Shown piece after piece: positions 43,493-52,294 of a stretch of 64,000 nt of DNA. The notes beneath the pieces were generated by a model. It saw only the letters and a list, made by a program, of their open reading frames with translations. It was not told the origin of the DNA and ran no database searches. How positions within the stretch are numbered: position 1 is the stretch's first letter; the number at the start of each line of letters is the position of its first letter. The position numbers were made by a program, and so were the translations under genes. This DNA is from Microvirga sp. ACRRW (lineage in GTDB: Bacteria; Pseudomonadota; Alphaproteobacteria; Rhizobiales; Beijerinckiaceae), in the NCBI RefSeq assembly GCF_022346925.1, contig NZ_JAKRNJ010000002.1, positions 588,277 through 652,276 of the forward strand, given 5' to 3'.

Positions 43493-45145
43493 TCAACGCC
43501 TTACGCACCCCTTGAGATCACGGCCCATCTCCTGAAAGAGGACCAAGTCCTGTGTCAGGTCCACTTTAGACGCTGACGGGCTCATGGCAGCCAACATCTT
43601 GCTGTCGGTCTTACGCACGATGAAGACGCTGGGTTGGTTATCGACGGCGCAATATCTCTCAGGGATGCTGAGAAAATCGAAACTCACGACTTGCCCATTG
43701 ACTACTTGGACTGGGGCTGGGGTGAGGGCCGTGCCGGAAAGTGCGGCATAGCGGTACACGTCCCAGAAATCACCGTAGATCCTCCCCTGACCGTTACGGA
43801 TGATCTCCTGCTCACGGAGCTTTGTGAGGGTATTGTGAAGGTGCGCCCGTTGGTTGGTATGCTGGCTCATACGATGAGCCTTGCTGACGAGAGCCAACGT
43901 GACAGGGCTGGCGAGCACAAACACTGCAGCCATGACATATCCAAAAGCCTTGATCTTAGTCTGCTTGTTTACGCATGCATCTGCAATCATCCATGCGACA
44001 ACGAACTTGATCAGGAAAAGCCCAGGTACGGCATGGCGTATAACGGGCCCCAAGCTTGTCAGCGTTGCAGCACCCAACGCGGCCAATGTGATCAACAGCC
44101 CTGCCGATCCTATGAGGACGACTGGCAGCAAGGCATCGCCCTGCTGCCTTTCGAAGGTTGTAAGATACTTCAGAATCGATGTGAGGAGCTTCCAGGCAAG
44201 CCATATCGCCGAGACAACGCATGCAGCTATGATCGTCACATCGGCTATGGTGAAGAGCGCTGATCCGAAATCCTGAAAGGTCAGGAACTGAGCCGAGACG
44301 ACAAAAGGTTTTATGTCTGTCCAGAGAGCTGCCCATTTTCGAATGATCGCGCCTGCGTTCAGATCGATGACCATGCTGCCGACGCCAATGAATTGGACCT
44401 GCAGAATGATTAAATTACGAATGACCAGTCCAACCGCGATAGCAAGGATGCACGCACCTATCGTCATATAGAGGCGCTTGCTCCACGGGAGGAGTATGAA
44501 ACTGACAGCGACAATCGCTGAAACCGCCAAGAGGGCTCGCATGACGGAATCGACGGTAAGCAGCGAGACGATCACAAACAGCATCAATGCTGTTATACGA
44601 CCCGCCAAGCCCAGACTGCACCGGTAAAACAGGATAGCAGCGGTCAATGCCAGGCTGGATTGCATCAGGTGCGATTGCTGCCCCAGGATGAAATCCACCT
44701 CATTCATGTTGATTGGAATGAAGAGCAGGCCAGCCGCTATCAAGGGCACCACACTTCTAGGGCGTAGGAGCATCAGGCAGAAAGCGACGATCCCGAACGC
44801 GATCGAGAACATCAGAGAAGTCGCAAGAGTATACGCGGTGTAGCCGTTCAACCCGGCTTTCATGAACAGCGCGATTGCGAATTGCGGGCGCAGCAGAAAC
44901 AGGTCATTTCCAAATATGAAATGAGCCGGAAACATGCGCCCTTCGGTCAGGATTTGCTGGGCGACAATGTAGGCTGCGGCAGAGTCACTATGGAACCAGC
45001 GCCAATAATATAAGTGCATGAAGAGGGCGTGGCAGAGAAACGCCGAGATCACCGCAATCGCCAAGGCGATTACATCATTCCTCGAGAAGCCCACTGAGGA
45101 TGCACGTTGCTCATGGGTAGCGAAGGTGGTGCTCACGTGATCCAT
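43493..45145 (-). CDS. Large polytopic membrane protein, GtrC-like candidate
   Basis: A 550-residue protein with about ten to eleven transmembrane helices and a C-terminal periplasmic region of about 120 residues. The first loop after helix 1 (YYWRWFHSDSAAAYIVAQQ) has the acidic residue often catalytic in GT-C glycosyltransferases. It lies downstream of gtrA and gtrB, in the place where type-specific glucosyltransferases sit in phage gtr operons. Sampled lines are near 47% G+C, lower than the neighbours, which suggests horizontal origin. Sugar and acceptor are unknown, and the GT-C call is inference. Confidence 0.7.
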   Translation of the reverse strand: MDHVSTTFATHEQRASSVGFSRNDVIALAIAVISAFLCHALFMHLYYWRWFHSDSAAAYIVAQQILTEGRMFPAHFIFGNDLFLLRPQFAIALFMKAGLNGYTAYTLATSLMFSIAFGIVAFCLMLLRPRSVVPLIAAGLLFIPINMNEVDFILGQQSHLMQSSLALTAAILFYRCSLGLAGRITALMLFVIVSLLTVDSVMRALLAVSAIVAVSFILLPWSKRLYMTIGACILAIAVGLVIRNLIILQVQFIGVGSMVIDLNAGAIIRKWAALWTDIKPFVVSAQFLTFQDFGSALFTIADVTIIAACVVSAIWLAWKLLTSILKYLTTFERQQGDALLPVVLIGSAGLLITLAALGAATLTSLGPVIRHAVPGLFLIKFVVAWMIADACVNKQTKIKAFGYVMAAVFVLASPVTLALVSKAHRMSQHTNQRAHLHNTLTKLREQEIIRNGQGRIYGDFWDVYRYAALSGTALTPAPVQVVNGQVVSFDFLSIPERYCAVDNQPSVFIVRKTDSKMLAAMSPSASKVDLTQDLVLFQEMGRDLKGCVRR

Positions 45146-45219
45146 TTTGATGCTGTTCGGTATTGAAGTTGTCGATTCCAGACGAGCGCCTCATGGGTAA
45201 AGCGCCAGCGATTAAGTCG

Positions 45220-46263
45220 TTAGAGTTGCGCGTCCGCTTTAGCCTCTGCACAGCGCGGTGCAGAAAGAGGGCTTCCAGTCAGCTCATTCTGAGATGAGTG
45301 AACGGCCGCTCGCGGCTTGAGCATGGTCGCAATATGCGAGCGCGGGCGGCGCTTGGTTTCCAGATAGATCTTGCCCACATACTCGCCGACAATCCCGACA
45401 GAGAGCAGTTGGACTCCCGAGATCAGGTAGATCGGAATGACTGTCGATGCCCAGCCTGGAAGGGTCGAGTCGAAAACGACCGCAGCAAACATTGCCCAGG
45501 CGGTCAGTGCGAGTGCGAGGAACGAGGTGGCGATGCCTAGGAACGTCACAATCCTCAGCGGCTTCGTAGAGAAGGATGTGATGCCCTCGAAGGCGAGCGC
45601 CAGCATCTTGCGAAGAGGATACTTCGAGGTGCCCGCGAAGCGCTCAGCCCGCTCATAGGTGACGATGGCGGTCTGGAAGCCGAGAAGCGGAATGAGCGCT
45701 CTGAGGAAGAGGTTCGATTCCTTGTATTCCCTCAGGGCCTCGATCGCGCGGCGGGTCAGAAGGCGGAAGTCGGCGTGATCGTAGACGATCTCCACCGACA
45801 GTTTCTGGAGGATGCGATAATAGGATTGAGCGGTCCAGCGCTTCATCATGCTGTCGCTGGTGCGGGAACTGCGAACGCCATATACGACGTCGGCGCCCTC
45901 CGCGGCTTTTGCCACCATCTTCTCGATGGCGTCGATATCGTCTTGCAGATCCGCATCGATCGAAACCACCAGATCGCCCGGAACGGCGAGAAGCCCCGTC
46001 ATCAAGGCAACCTGATGTCCCCGATTGCGGGAGAGCTTGACGCCGGCAAAGCGCGGTGAGGTGCGGTTCAGTTCCTGAACGATCTGCCAGGTGCGGTCGC
46101 GCGAACCATCGTCCACGAAATACACGCTGCTCTCAGGGCTGATCTTCCCGCCCTCGACCAGGCGCGCAAGAAGCTCGTCGAGACGTTTGGACGTTTCCGG
46201 AAGAACATCCTCCTCATTGTAGCAAGGAACAACGATGCTGAGGATGGGGGACTGCTGGGTCAT
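45220..46263 (-). CDS. gtrB: GtrB-like bactoprenol glycosyltransferase
   Basis: A 347-residue GT2 enzyme that in gtr systems charges undecaprenyl phosphate with a sugar on the cytoplasmic face. It has LSIVVPCYNEED near the start, VYFVDDGSRD, and VVSIDADLQDD (metal site); two C-terminal transmembrane helices (about 240-310: IVTFLGIATSFLALALTAWA and STVIPIYLISGVQLLSVG) and the GEYVGKIYLETKRRP end block are characteristic. The ATG overlaps the gtrA stop by four bases; the longer open frame is not supported. Confidence 0.9.
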   Translation of the reverse strand: MTQQSPILSIVVPCYNEEDVLPETSKRLDELLARLVEGGKISPESSVYFVDDGSRDRTWQIVQELNRTSPRFAGVKLSRNRGHQVALMTGLLAVPGDLVVSIDADLQDDIDAIEKMVAKAAEGADVVYGVRSSRTSDSMMKRWTAQSYYRILQKLSVEIVYDHADFRLLTRRAIEALREYKESNLFLRALIPLLGFQTAIVTYERAERFAGTSKYPLRKMLALAFEGITSFSTKPLRIVTFLGIATSFLALALTAWAMFAAVVFDSTLPGWASTVIPIYLISGVQLLSVGIVGEYVGKIYLETKRRPRSHIATMLKPRAAVHSSQNELTGSPLSAPRCAEAKADAQL

Positions 46264-46655
46264 GACGCTTGACCTGTTGCGATAGGGCGATGAGAGCGGA
46301 ATGCGAAGAACTTGCCGCCGACAAACGAGGCGGCCGTATAAACCAGCACGCCGCACGCTTGCGCGAGAATGGTATCCACGAGAAAGACTTCCCGGATGAA
46401 GATTACGGTGGCCAGATTCAGCAGGTAGCACACCGCCACCACGGCGAACCACCGCGCGGCGCTGCTCCACCACGCCCCGGAAAACTGGAATGTCCAAGTC
46501 CGGTTGAGAAGAAAGCCGACGATGCATCCCGCCGCGTAGCCCAAGGCATTCGCCAGCCGGTAATCGAGATGCAGCAGCTGCATCGCGCCGATGATGAATG
46601 AGAAGCCAACGGCTGTGTTCAAGACACCAACCAGGATGAAGCGGATGAGCTGCAT
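46260..46655 (-). CDS. gtrA: GtrA-family flippase-like membrane protein
   Basis: A 131-residue protein with four transmembrane helices and the GtrA opening LIRFILVGVLNTAVGFSF. In gtr loci GtrA is thought to flip the lipid-linked sugar to the periplasm. The gene starts directly after the methyltransferase stop, with no gap, and overlaps gtrB by four bases. This points to a tight operon. Confidence 0.9.
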   Translation of the reverse strand: MQLIRFILVGVLNTAVGFSFIIGAMQLLHLDYRLANALGYAAGCIVGFLLNRTWTFQFSGAWWSSAARWFAVVAVCYLLNLATVIFIREVFLVDTILAQACGVLVYTAASFVGGKFFAFRSHRPIATGQAS

Positions 46656-47354
46656 CTATGAGCGCTTCGTTGCCGAGACAGAGTACTGCCCGCCGAGGGG
46701 GATGCGGGCCAAATGCGGTTCAAGGGTCCTCAAGGACGCGAGCTGACGCGGAAAGAAGACATGGTAGTCGACCTTGGGCTCATGCCACCCGGCATCGAGG
46801 AAGCGCTGCTTGAGAACGCTCGCCCGAATGAGGCGGGCGTTGATGTCGAAGGGGCAGGTGTTGACCGCGCGAAGGGTCAGGGGATTGAGAGGATTATGCT
46901 CGAAGATCGAGAGCATGCCGCCGGGGCGGGTGACGCGCAGGAGTTCCGACATCCAGTGCACGTGCTCTTCATGCGGAATGTGGTGGAACACGCATGCCGA
47001 GAACGTGACATCGAATTGGTTGTCCGGCGCCGGAATGTTCTGGCCTGCGATCAGCAGGGTTTGGGAGACCTCTCCAAACCGCGTCTGGGCCAATTCCAGG
47101 CTTCGGCTGGATACGTCCGCACAGACAAGGCGCGTGCTCGGCATGTGATGCCTGAAATGCGGGATCGAGTTGCCGATGCCGCTGCCGAAATCGAGAGCGC
47201 TGCCGGGAGTAATGCCAAGCTTAGAGGCTTGCTTGGCCAGAACTTTGATCTTGTATTCTGCGAAATATTCAGGAGCCTCGCCGGTTATGGCAATATTGGC
47301 GCTATGCTGCTGATAATATTCGTCAGCGAAGCTATCGAATTCTGCCTTGTCCAT
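46656..47354 (-). CDS. Class I SAM-dependent methyltransferase
   Basis: A 232-residue Rossmann methyltransferase: motif I ALDFGSGIGNS at 53-63, an acidic residue ending strand 2 (LVCADVSSRS), LLIAGQNIPAPDNQFDVTF (motif II-III) and GGMLSIFEHNPLNPLT after strand 5. It is the first gene of the gtr-like operon, so the acceptor may be a surface sugar or the lipid-linked sugar (inference). Regulatory methylation cannot be excluded. No promoter was identified upstream with confidence. Confidence 0.85.
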   Translation of the reverse strand: MDKAEFDSFADEYYQQHSANIAITGEAPEYFAEYKIKVLAKQASKLGITPGSALDFGSGIGNSIPHFRHHMPSTRLVCADVSSRSLELAQTRFGEVSQTLLIAGQNIPAPDNQFDVTFSACVFHHIPHEEHVHWMSELLRVTRPGGMLSIFEHNPLNPLTLRAVNTCPFDINARLIRASVLKQRFLDAGWHEPKVDYHVFFPRQLASLRTLEPHLARIPLGGQYSVSATKRS

Positions 47355-47752
47355 AGTAAAATTTTCCTGCTCGCTCTCAGTCGCCCGGACCGCCTAGCAC
47401 AGTCCTGGGCAAGGGTGCAAATAATCGGGTAATACAGTCTCTCCGTGCTTTTCGCGAAGGGCGAAAGCGCAGCAGCCAAGCTGAGTCATCCCCTCGGTGA
47501 GGAGAGGGCGGCTTTCCCAGGGGTGTCGTCATCGCCGATGGGCGACGCTTTTCCGAGACGGCACAAAGCCTGTCCTGGGAACTCTATTACTCAATGCTTG
47601 TATCACTAGTTCCAGCGCCATGGGCTAAGGCGTCCTGCCGCAGCAGGTTAGCGGCATGGGGCTGCGGCTTTCGGCCATTCGCGATGGCAGAAAAATAGCA
47701 GTGATTGCTTTTATGTCAGAGAGCTGTCTTAATCGCTGCGCGGAGGAAGCTC
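47355..47752. other. Divergent intergenic region, gtr operon / rpiR-type gene
   Basis: About 400 bases with no convincing gene. Only an imperfect hairpin near 47448-47469 (GCTTTTCGC / GCGAAAGC) was noticed. It should contain promoters for both directions, but no sequence match is good enough to place them. Confidence 0.35.
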
Positions 47753-48616
47753 GTGAGCCGGCATGTGAAGCAGCGTCTGGAGGAAAGCCTGGAGGTGGCG
47801 ACTGCGTCCGGCAGGGCGGTGGCGAGCTTCATGCTGGCGAACCTCAGCGACTTGCCCTTCGAGACTTCGGCGACCATTGCTCAGAAGATCGGTGTCAGCG
47901 AACTGACGGTCGGGCGTTTCTGCCGCTCCATCGGCTACCGGCATCTGAAGGATCTCAAAGATCACCTGCGGACGGATCTGGGCGGGAGCCCCTGGCTCCT
48001 GGGAGATCGGCTCAAGGCGTTTCAGAAACGCAGCCGGGATGATCTCGGCGAATTGACCAAGAGCTTCGAGCTGGAAGTCTCGGCTCTGGTGCGCGTCTAT
48101 GAATATGCGCAGTCGCCCGCGTTCCGGATGGTAAGCCGGCGTCTTGCCACGGCATCGCGGGTGCTCGTCGCCGGTTTCCAGACGGAGAGGGGCATTGCCG
48201 CCTCCTTTGTCCACAACCTTCAATATCTTCGCGACAACGTGCAATTGCTCGATTCCGCCTCGGGTTATTTCGGGGAGGCGCTCTTAGGGCAGGGGGAGGA
48301 ATCCGCCCTCGTGATCTTCGAGGCCCGCCGCTATTCGCGGCAAGCCAAGCTCTTGGCGAGCAAGGCGCACGAGCGCGGCGTTCCGGTGACCCTGGTCACC
48401 GATCCCTATTGCGATTGGGCGGATGGCTGCACGAGCGAGGTGTTCCGCATTCCCACGGATCTCAACCTGTTCTGGGAATCGACGGCGCCGATGCTCTCCC
48501 TGGTGCATCTCATACTGAACGCGGTATTCAATGAACTCGGCCCGCAGGTCGAGGAGCGGCTGAATGCGACGGCCGCGCTTTATCACGAATTCGTCGGCTA
48601 TACGGAGCATCCGTAA
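47753..48616 (+). CDS. MurR/RpiR-family transcriptional regulator
   Basis: A 287-residue regulator with an N-terminal helix-turn-helix of the RpiR type (ETSATIAQKIGVSELTVGRFCRSIG) and a C-terminal SIS sugar-phosphate-binding domain (VLVAGFQTERGIAASFVHNL; later LASKAHERGVPVTLVTD). The GTG start has GGAGGAAGC just upstream. The next genes are an amino-acid ABC receptor and permeases, so it probably controls them; RpiR regulators of amino-acid loci exist, but the ligand here is unknown. Confidence 0.88.
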   Translation: MSRHVKQRLEESLEVATASGRAVASFMLANLSDLPFETSATIAQKIGVSELTVGRFCRSIGYRHLKDLKDHLRTDLGGSPWLLGDRLKAFQKRSRDDLGELTKSFELEVSALVRVYEYAQSPAFRMVSRRLATASRVLVAGFQTERGIAASFVHNLQYLRDNVQLLDSASGYFGEALLGQGEESALVIFEARRYSRQAKLLASKAHERGVPVTLVTDPYCDWADGCTSEVFRIPTDLNLFWESTAPMLSLVHLILNAVFNELGPQVEERLNATAALYHEFVGYTEHP

Positions 48617-48667
48617 AGGCAGGCGTGGAAGAGGACCGGACAGGTCGAAACAACAGAGGGTACAAGA

Positions 48668-49429
48668 ATGTACAAGTCTATTCTCGCTGCAGGCGTCTGC
48701 ATCCTGAGCCTGACGTCCCTGGCGTCGGCACAGGAGAAGAAGGAAATCGTGATCGCGTCGGAAGGCGCCTATCCGCCCTTCAACTTCATGGATTCCAACA
48801 ACAAGCTGCAAGGTTTCGATATCGATATCACCAATGCGCTGTGCGAGAAGATGCAGGTGAAGTGCACCATCGTCGCTCAGGATTGGGACGGCATCATTCC
48901 CGCGCTGCTCGCCAAGAAGTACGACGCCATCGTCGCTTCCATGACAATCACGGATGAGCGCAAGAAGCAGGTCGATTTCACGGATCGCTATTACCGCACG
49001 CCGCTTTCCGTCGCGGTTGCGAAGGACTCGCCCATCAAGGATACGTCGGTTGCTTCCATGAAGGGCAAGACGGTCGGCGCCCAGTCATCCACCACGCAGG
49101 CGATCTACGCTGAGGACACTTATGGCAAGGGCGGCGCGGCCGCGAAGCTCTATCCGACGCAGGACGAGGCCAATGCCGATCTCGCGAACGGTCGTCTCGA
49201 TGCTTCCGTCGCGGACAAGTTCGTGCTGGTCGAGTGGCTGAAGAAGGACGGCAAGGATTGCTGCAAGCTTCTCGGCGACATCGAGGGCACCATGTCGGAA
49301 GCTGGCATCGCCGTGCGCAAGGAAGACAAGGATCTGAAGGAAAAGCTCAACAAGGCGATCAAGGATATCGTCGCCGACGGCACCTACAAGAAGATCCAGG
49401 ACAAGTACTTCCGGTTCGATATCTACTAA
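48668..49429 (+). CDS. Polar amino-acid ABC transporter, periplasmic binding protein
   Basis: A 253-residue SBP of the HisJ/ArgT type. A Sec signal peptide (MYKSILAAGVCILSLTSLASA) precedes VIASEGAYPPFNFMD and GFDIDITNALCEKMQVKC; the ligand-site block AIVASMTITDERKKQVDFTD is present. A cysteine pair (DCCKL) lies late in the chain. Basic amino acids (lysine, arginine, ornithine, histidine) are the usual ligands, which fits the arginase and ornithine cyclodeaminase genes nearby (inference). A hairpin separates it from the permease gene. Confidence 0.92.
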   Translation: MYKSILAAGVCILSLTSLASAQEKKEIVIASEGAYPPFNFMDSNNKLQGFDIDITNALCEKMQVKCTIVAQDWDGIIPALLAKKYDAIVASMTITDERKKQVDFTDRYYRTPLSVAVAKDSPIKDTSVASMKGKTVGAQSSTTQAIYAEDTYGKGGAAAKLYPTQDEANADLANGRLDASVADKFVLVEWLKKDGKDCCKLLGDIEGTMSEAGIAVRKEDKDLKEKLNKAIKDIVADGTYKKIQDKYFRFDIY

Positions 49430-49445
49430 GAATATCTGACACTGC

Positions 49446-49477
49446 TCTCACCCTGGGGCAATCTTCTCAGGGTGAGA
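49446..49477 (+). terminator. Hairpin between receptor and permease genes
   Basis: TCTCACCCTG (49446-49455) pairs with CAGGGTGAGA (49468-49477) across a 12-base loop; a T run is absent. Such hairpins often protect receptor mRNA from decay or attenuate the downstream genes, giving more receptor than permease. Confidence 0.6.
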
Positions 49478-49499
49478 CTCACGGCGGCGGGCCAGTCCA

Positions 49500-50213
49500 T
49501 TGCAGGATATTTTTTCGCTTCTCTCGTTCTCGGACGGCGGCTGGGGCAGCGCTCTCGCGGCGGGCACGCTCGTCACTTTGAGCCTTGCGCTCACCACGCT
49601 CCCCGTCGGCATTTGTCTCGGCCTTGCCGTCGCGCTGATGGCACGCTCCCGCAGCCCGCGTGTGCGGGCTGTCGCCACCGTATTCACCACGATCTTCCGC
49701 GGCCTGCCGGAATTGCTCACCCTTCTCATCGTCTATTACGGCGGGCAGATCCTCATTCAGCGCATCATGGCATCGATGGGCTATGGCGGATCGATCCAGA
49801 TCAACGCCTTCCTTGCCGGCGTGATCGCCTTCGGCCTCGTTCTCGCGGCCTTCTCCAGCGAGGTCTGGGTGGGTGCGCTCAACACGATTGCGAAAGGGCA
49901 ATACGAAGCGGCGAGCGCGCTGGGGCTCAACAAGTGGCTCTCGTTCCGCCTCGTCGTGTTTCCGCAGCTCATGCGCGCGGCCCTGCCGGGATTGTCCAAC
50001 AACTGGCTGACCCTGTTGAAGGACACCTCGCTGATCTCGACCATTTCGCTCGTCGACATCATGCGCCAGACGAACCTCGCGGTCGGCGCCACGAAGCAGC
50101 CGATGGTGTTCTATCTCACCGCTTGCTTCCTCTACCTGCTTCTCTCCGCAGGCTCGGGCCTTGTCTTCTCATTCCTGGAACGCCGCGCCAATCGCGGCCA
50201 TGTGAGGGGGTAA
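49500..50213 (+). CDS. Amino-acid ABC transporter permease 1
   Basis: A 237-residue HisQ/ArtQ-like membrane protein with about five helices and the permease EAA loop (KGQYEAASALGLNKWLSFRLVVFPQ) near 127-151. It pairs with the next gene as a heterodimer. A TTG start is used because the frame has no earlier start; the family N-terminus (LAAGTLVTLSLAL) is complete with it. The ribosome-binding site is weak. No ATPase gene follows. Confidence 0.88.
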   Translation: MQDIFSLLSFSDGGWGSALAAGTLVTLSLALTTLPVGICLGLAVALMARSRSPRVRAVATVFTTIFRGLPELLTLLIVYYGGQILIQRIMASMGYGGSIQINAFLAGVIAFGLVLAAFSSEVWVGALNTIAKGQYEAASALGLNKWLSFRLVVFPQLMRAALPGLSNNWLTLLKDTSLISTISLVDIMRQTNLAVGATKQPMVFYLTACFLYLLLSAGSGLVFSFLERRANRGHVRG

Positions 50214-50217
50214 GCCG

Positions 50218-51000
50218 ATGTTCCGCGATCTCCTTGGCCTCGTCCTCGACCTCGACCTGCTCGACCGCTACGGCTGGCGCTTTCTCGATGGCGTCGTCGT
50301 CACCGCGCAGCTGGTGGCGATTTCCTTCACGCTCGGCGGCATTCTCGGCTTGGGTCTGGGCCTCGCGCGCCTCTCGAACAACCGCGCCTTAAGGTGGTTT
50401 GCAGGCGCCTACATCTACTTCTTCCGCGGCTCGCCGCTGCTCGCGCAGCTCTTCCTGCTCTATTACGGCCTCGGCTCGCTGCGCCCCTTCTGGACCGATC
50501 TCGGCCTCTGGTGGTTCTTCCGTGAGGCCTGGTATTGCGCGCTGCTCGCCTTCACACTGAACACGGCGGCCTACCAAGCGGAGATTTTCCGTGGCGGCAT
50601 TCAAGCCGTGCCGAGAGGGCAACGGGAGGCCGCGGCGGCCTTGGGCATGCATGATGCCATCACCTTCGTGAAGGTCATTCTGCCTCAAGCCATGATCGTC
50701 GCGCTGCGTCCGCTCGGCAATGAACTGATCCTCATGGTCAAGGCCAGCGCCATCGCGTCGCTGGTGACGATCTACGATCTCATGGGCGTGACGAAGCTCG
50801 CTTTCTCCCGCTCCTACAATTTCGAGCTCTATCTGTGGGCGGCGGTGCTCTATCTGCTGATCGTCGAATGCATCCGGCGTCTATGGGTCTTGCTCGAAAG
50901 GCGTTTGACCCGGCACCTGAAGTCAGGGGATCTGGTGCGCCCGGCCCATACCGGCTGGTTGAGCCGCATGACGAAATCCGTCCTCAAGCCCAACACCTAG
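50218..51000 (+). CDS. Amino-acid ABC transporter permease 2
   Basis: A 260-residue HisM/ArtM-like permease with five or six helices and the EAA loop RGQREAAAALGMHDAITFVK near 134-153. It starts four bases after the partner's stop, with AGGGGG upstream. The two permeases and the receptor form an importer that lacks its own ATPase gene in this operon. The FAD oxidoreductase gene follows after 17 bases and is probably co-transcribed. Confidence 0.9.
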   Translation: MFRDLLGLVLDLDLLDRYGWRFLDGVVVTAQLVAISFTLGGILGLGLGLARLSNNRALRWFAGAYIYFFRGSPLLAQLFLLYYGLGSLRPFWTDLGLWWFFREAWYCALLAFTLNTAAYQAEIFRGGIQAVPRGQREAAAALGMHDAITFVKVILPQAMIVALRPLGNELILMVKASAIASLVTIYDLMGVTKLAFSRSYNFELYLWAAVLYLLIVECIRRLWVLLERRLTRHLKSGDLVRPAHTGWLSRMTKSVLKPNT

Positions 51001-51017
51001 AGTGAGAAGCGCCCATC

Positions 51018-52256
51018 ATGCGTTATGACGTCATCGTGCTCGGCGCAGGGATCGTCGGGGTCTCCGCCGCGCTGCATCTGCAATCGCGCGGACGCTCCGT
51101 GTGTCTCGTCGACCGGCGCGCTCCTGGTGAGGAGACGAGCTACGGCAATGCCGGGCTCATCGAGCGCGCAAGCGTCATCCCCTATGCGATGCCGCGCCAC
51201 CTCTCGGCTCTGCTGCGCTACGGCCTCAACCGCTCGCCGGATGTGCGTTATCGCTTGGCGCATCTGCCGAGGATGAGCACGTGGCTTTTTCAGTATTGGC
51301 TGCATTCCTCACCGGAACGGCTGCTGGAGGCCACCAACGCGATGCTGCCGCTCATCGAGCGCTGCGTGACGGAGCACGATGCGCTGATTGACAGGGCAGG
51401 CATCACAAATCTCCTGCGCCGCAGCGGCTGGATCGAGACCTTCAGCACACCGGAGGGAAAGAAGAAGGCCCTGGCGGCGGCCAAGGACGTGGAGCGATAC
51501 GGCCTGAACTACGATGTGCTCGATGTGGCAGAGCTGAAGGCGCGCGAGCCGCATCTCCTGGATGCGCCCATCGGCGCCATCCATTGGCGCGATCCGACGA
51601 CAGTGTCCGACCCGGAAGCGCTCACCAAGGGCTATGCAGCGCTCTTTACAAGGCAGGGCGGACGCTTTGCCTCCGGCGATGCGCGCACGCTTTCGCAGAG
51701 CGGACAGGATTGGAGCGTGGCGACGGAGGAGGGGGCGATGACGGCGGGGCAGGTTGTCGTTGCCCTCGGTCCATGGTCCGACCAGATCTTCAAGCCGCTC
51801 GGCTATCGTATTCCGCTTGCCGTCAAGCGCGGCTATCACATGCATTATGCCGCCAAGGGGAACGCTACTCTAAGCCTGCCGGTGCTCGATTTCGAAGGCG
51901 GTTACGTGCTCGCGCCGATGGCGAAGGGCATCCGGCTCACCACAGGGGTAGAGTTAGCAGGGTTCGAGGCGCCGCAGAATCCCGCGCAGCTCGAACAGGC
52001 CGAGGCGCTGGCCCGCAACCTGTTCCCGCTCGGCGAACGCGCCGAGCCGAAGCCCTGGCTCGGACGCAGGCCGTGCTTGCCGGACATGCGCCCGGTGATC
52101 GGCGAAGCGTCGCGCCACAAGGGCCTGTGGTTCAATTTCGGTCATGCCCATCACGGCCTGACATTGGGGCCTGTGACAGGCCGTCTGCTCGCCGAGATGA
52201 TGACGGGCGAGACGCCGTTCTGCGATCCTTCGCATTATCGGGCGGATCGGTTTTGA
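51018..52256 (+). CDS. DadA-like FAD-dependent amino-acid dehydrogenase/oxidase
   Basis: A 412-residue DAO-family flavoenzyme. The FAD-binding GxGxxG is in VIVLGAGIVGVSAALH near 5-19, followed by LVDRR and SYGNAGLI near 40-48. The C-terminal FNFGHAHHGLTLGPVTG block closes the flavin site. Members deaminate D-amino acids, glycine or N-methylated amino acids at the membrane or in the cytoplasm. Position directly after the amino-acid permeases suggests that it acts on the imported compound. A bidirectional terminator follows. Confidence 0.88.
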   Translation: MRYDVIVLGAGIVGVSAALHLQSRGRSVCLVDRRAPGEETSYGNAGLIERASVIPYAMPRHLSALLRYGLNRSPDVRYRLAHLPRMSTWLFQYWLHSSPERLLEATNAMLPLIERCVTEHDALIDRAGITNLLRRSGWIETFSTPEGKKKALAAAKDVERYGLNYDVLDVAELKAREPHLLDAPIGAIHWRDPTTVSDPEALTKGYAALFTRQGGRFASGDARTLSQSGQDWSVATEEGAMTAGQVVVALGPWSDQIFKPLGYRIPLAVKRGYHMHYAAKGNATLSLPVLDFEGGYVLAPMAKGIRLTTGVELAGFEAPQNPAQLEQAEALARNLFPLGERAEPKPWLGRRPCLPDMRPVIGEASRHKGLWFNFGHAHHGLTLGPVTGRLLAEMMTGETPFCDPSHYRADRF

Positions 52257-52261
52257 CATGT

Positions 52262-52290
52262 AAAAGGCCGGATCGATGATCCGGCCTTTT
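52262..52290. terminator. Bidirectional intrinsic terminator
   Basis: AAAAGGCCGGAT (52262-52273) pairs with ATCCGGCCTTTT (52279-52290), with the stem extended by one C-G pair around a 3-base loop. A tracts and T tracts on both sides make it work in both directions. It separates the DadA-like gene from the convergent ornithine cyclodeaminase gene. Confidence 0.9.
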
Positions 52291-52294
52291 CTCT

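Noticed and set aside
47656..48042. Plus-strand open frame of 128 codons before and inside the RpiR-type gene
   Set aside because: Out of frame with the regulator, which has a strong ribosome-binding site and a recognisable helix-turn-helix.
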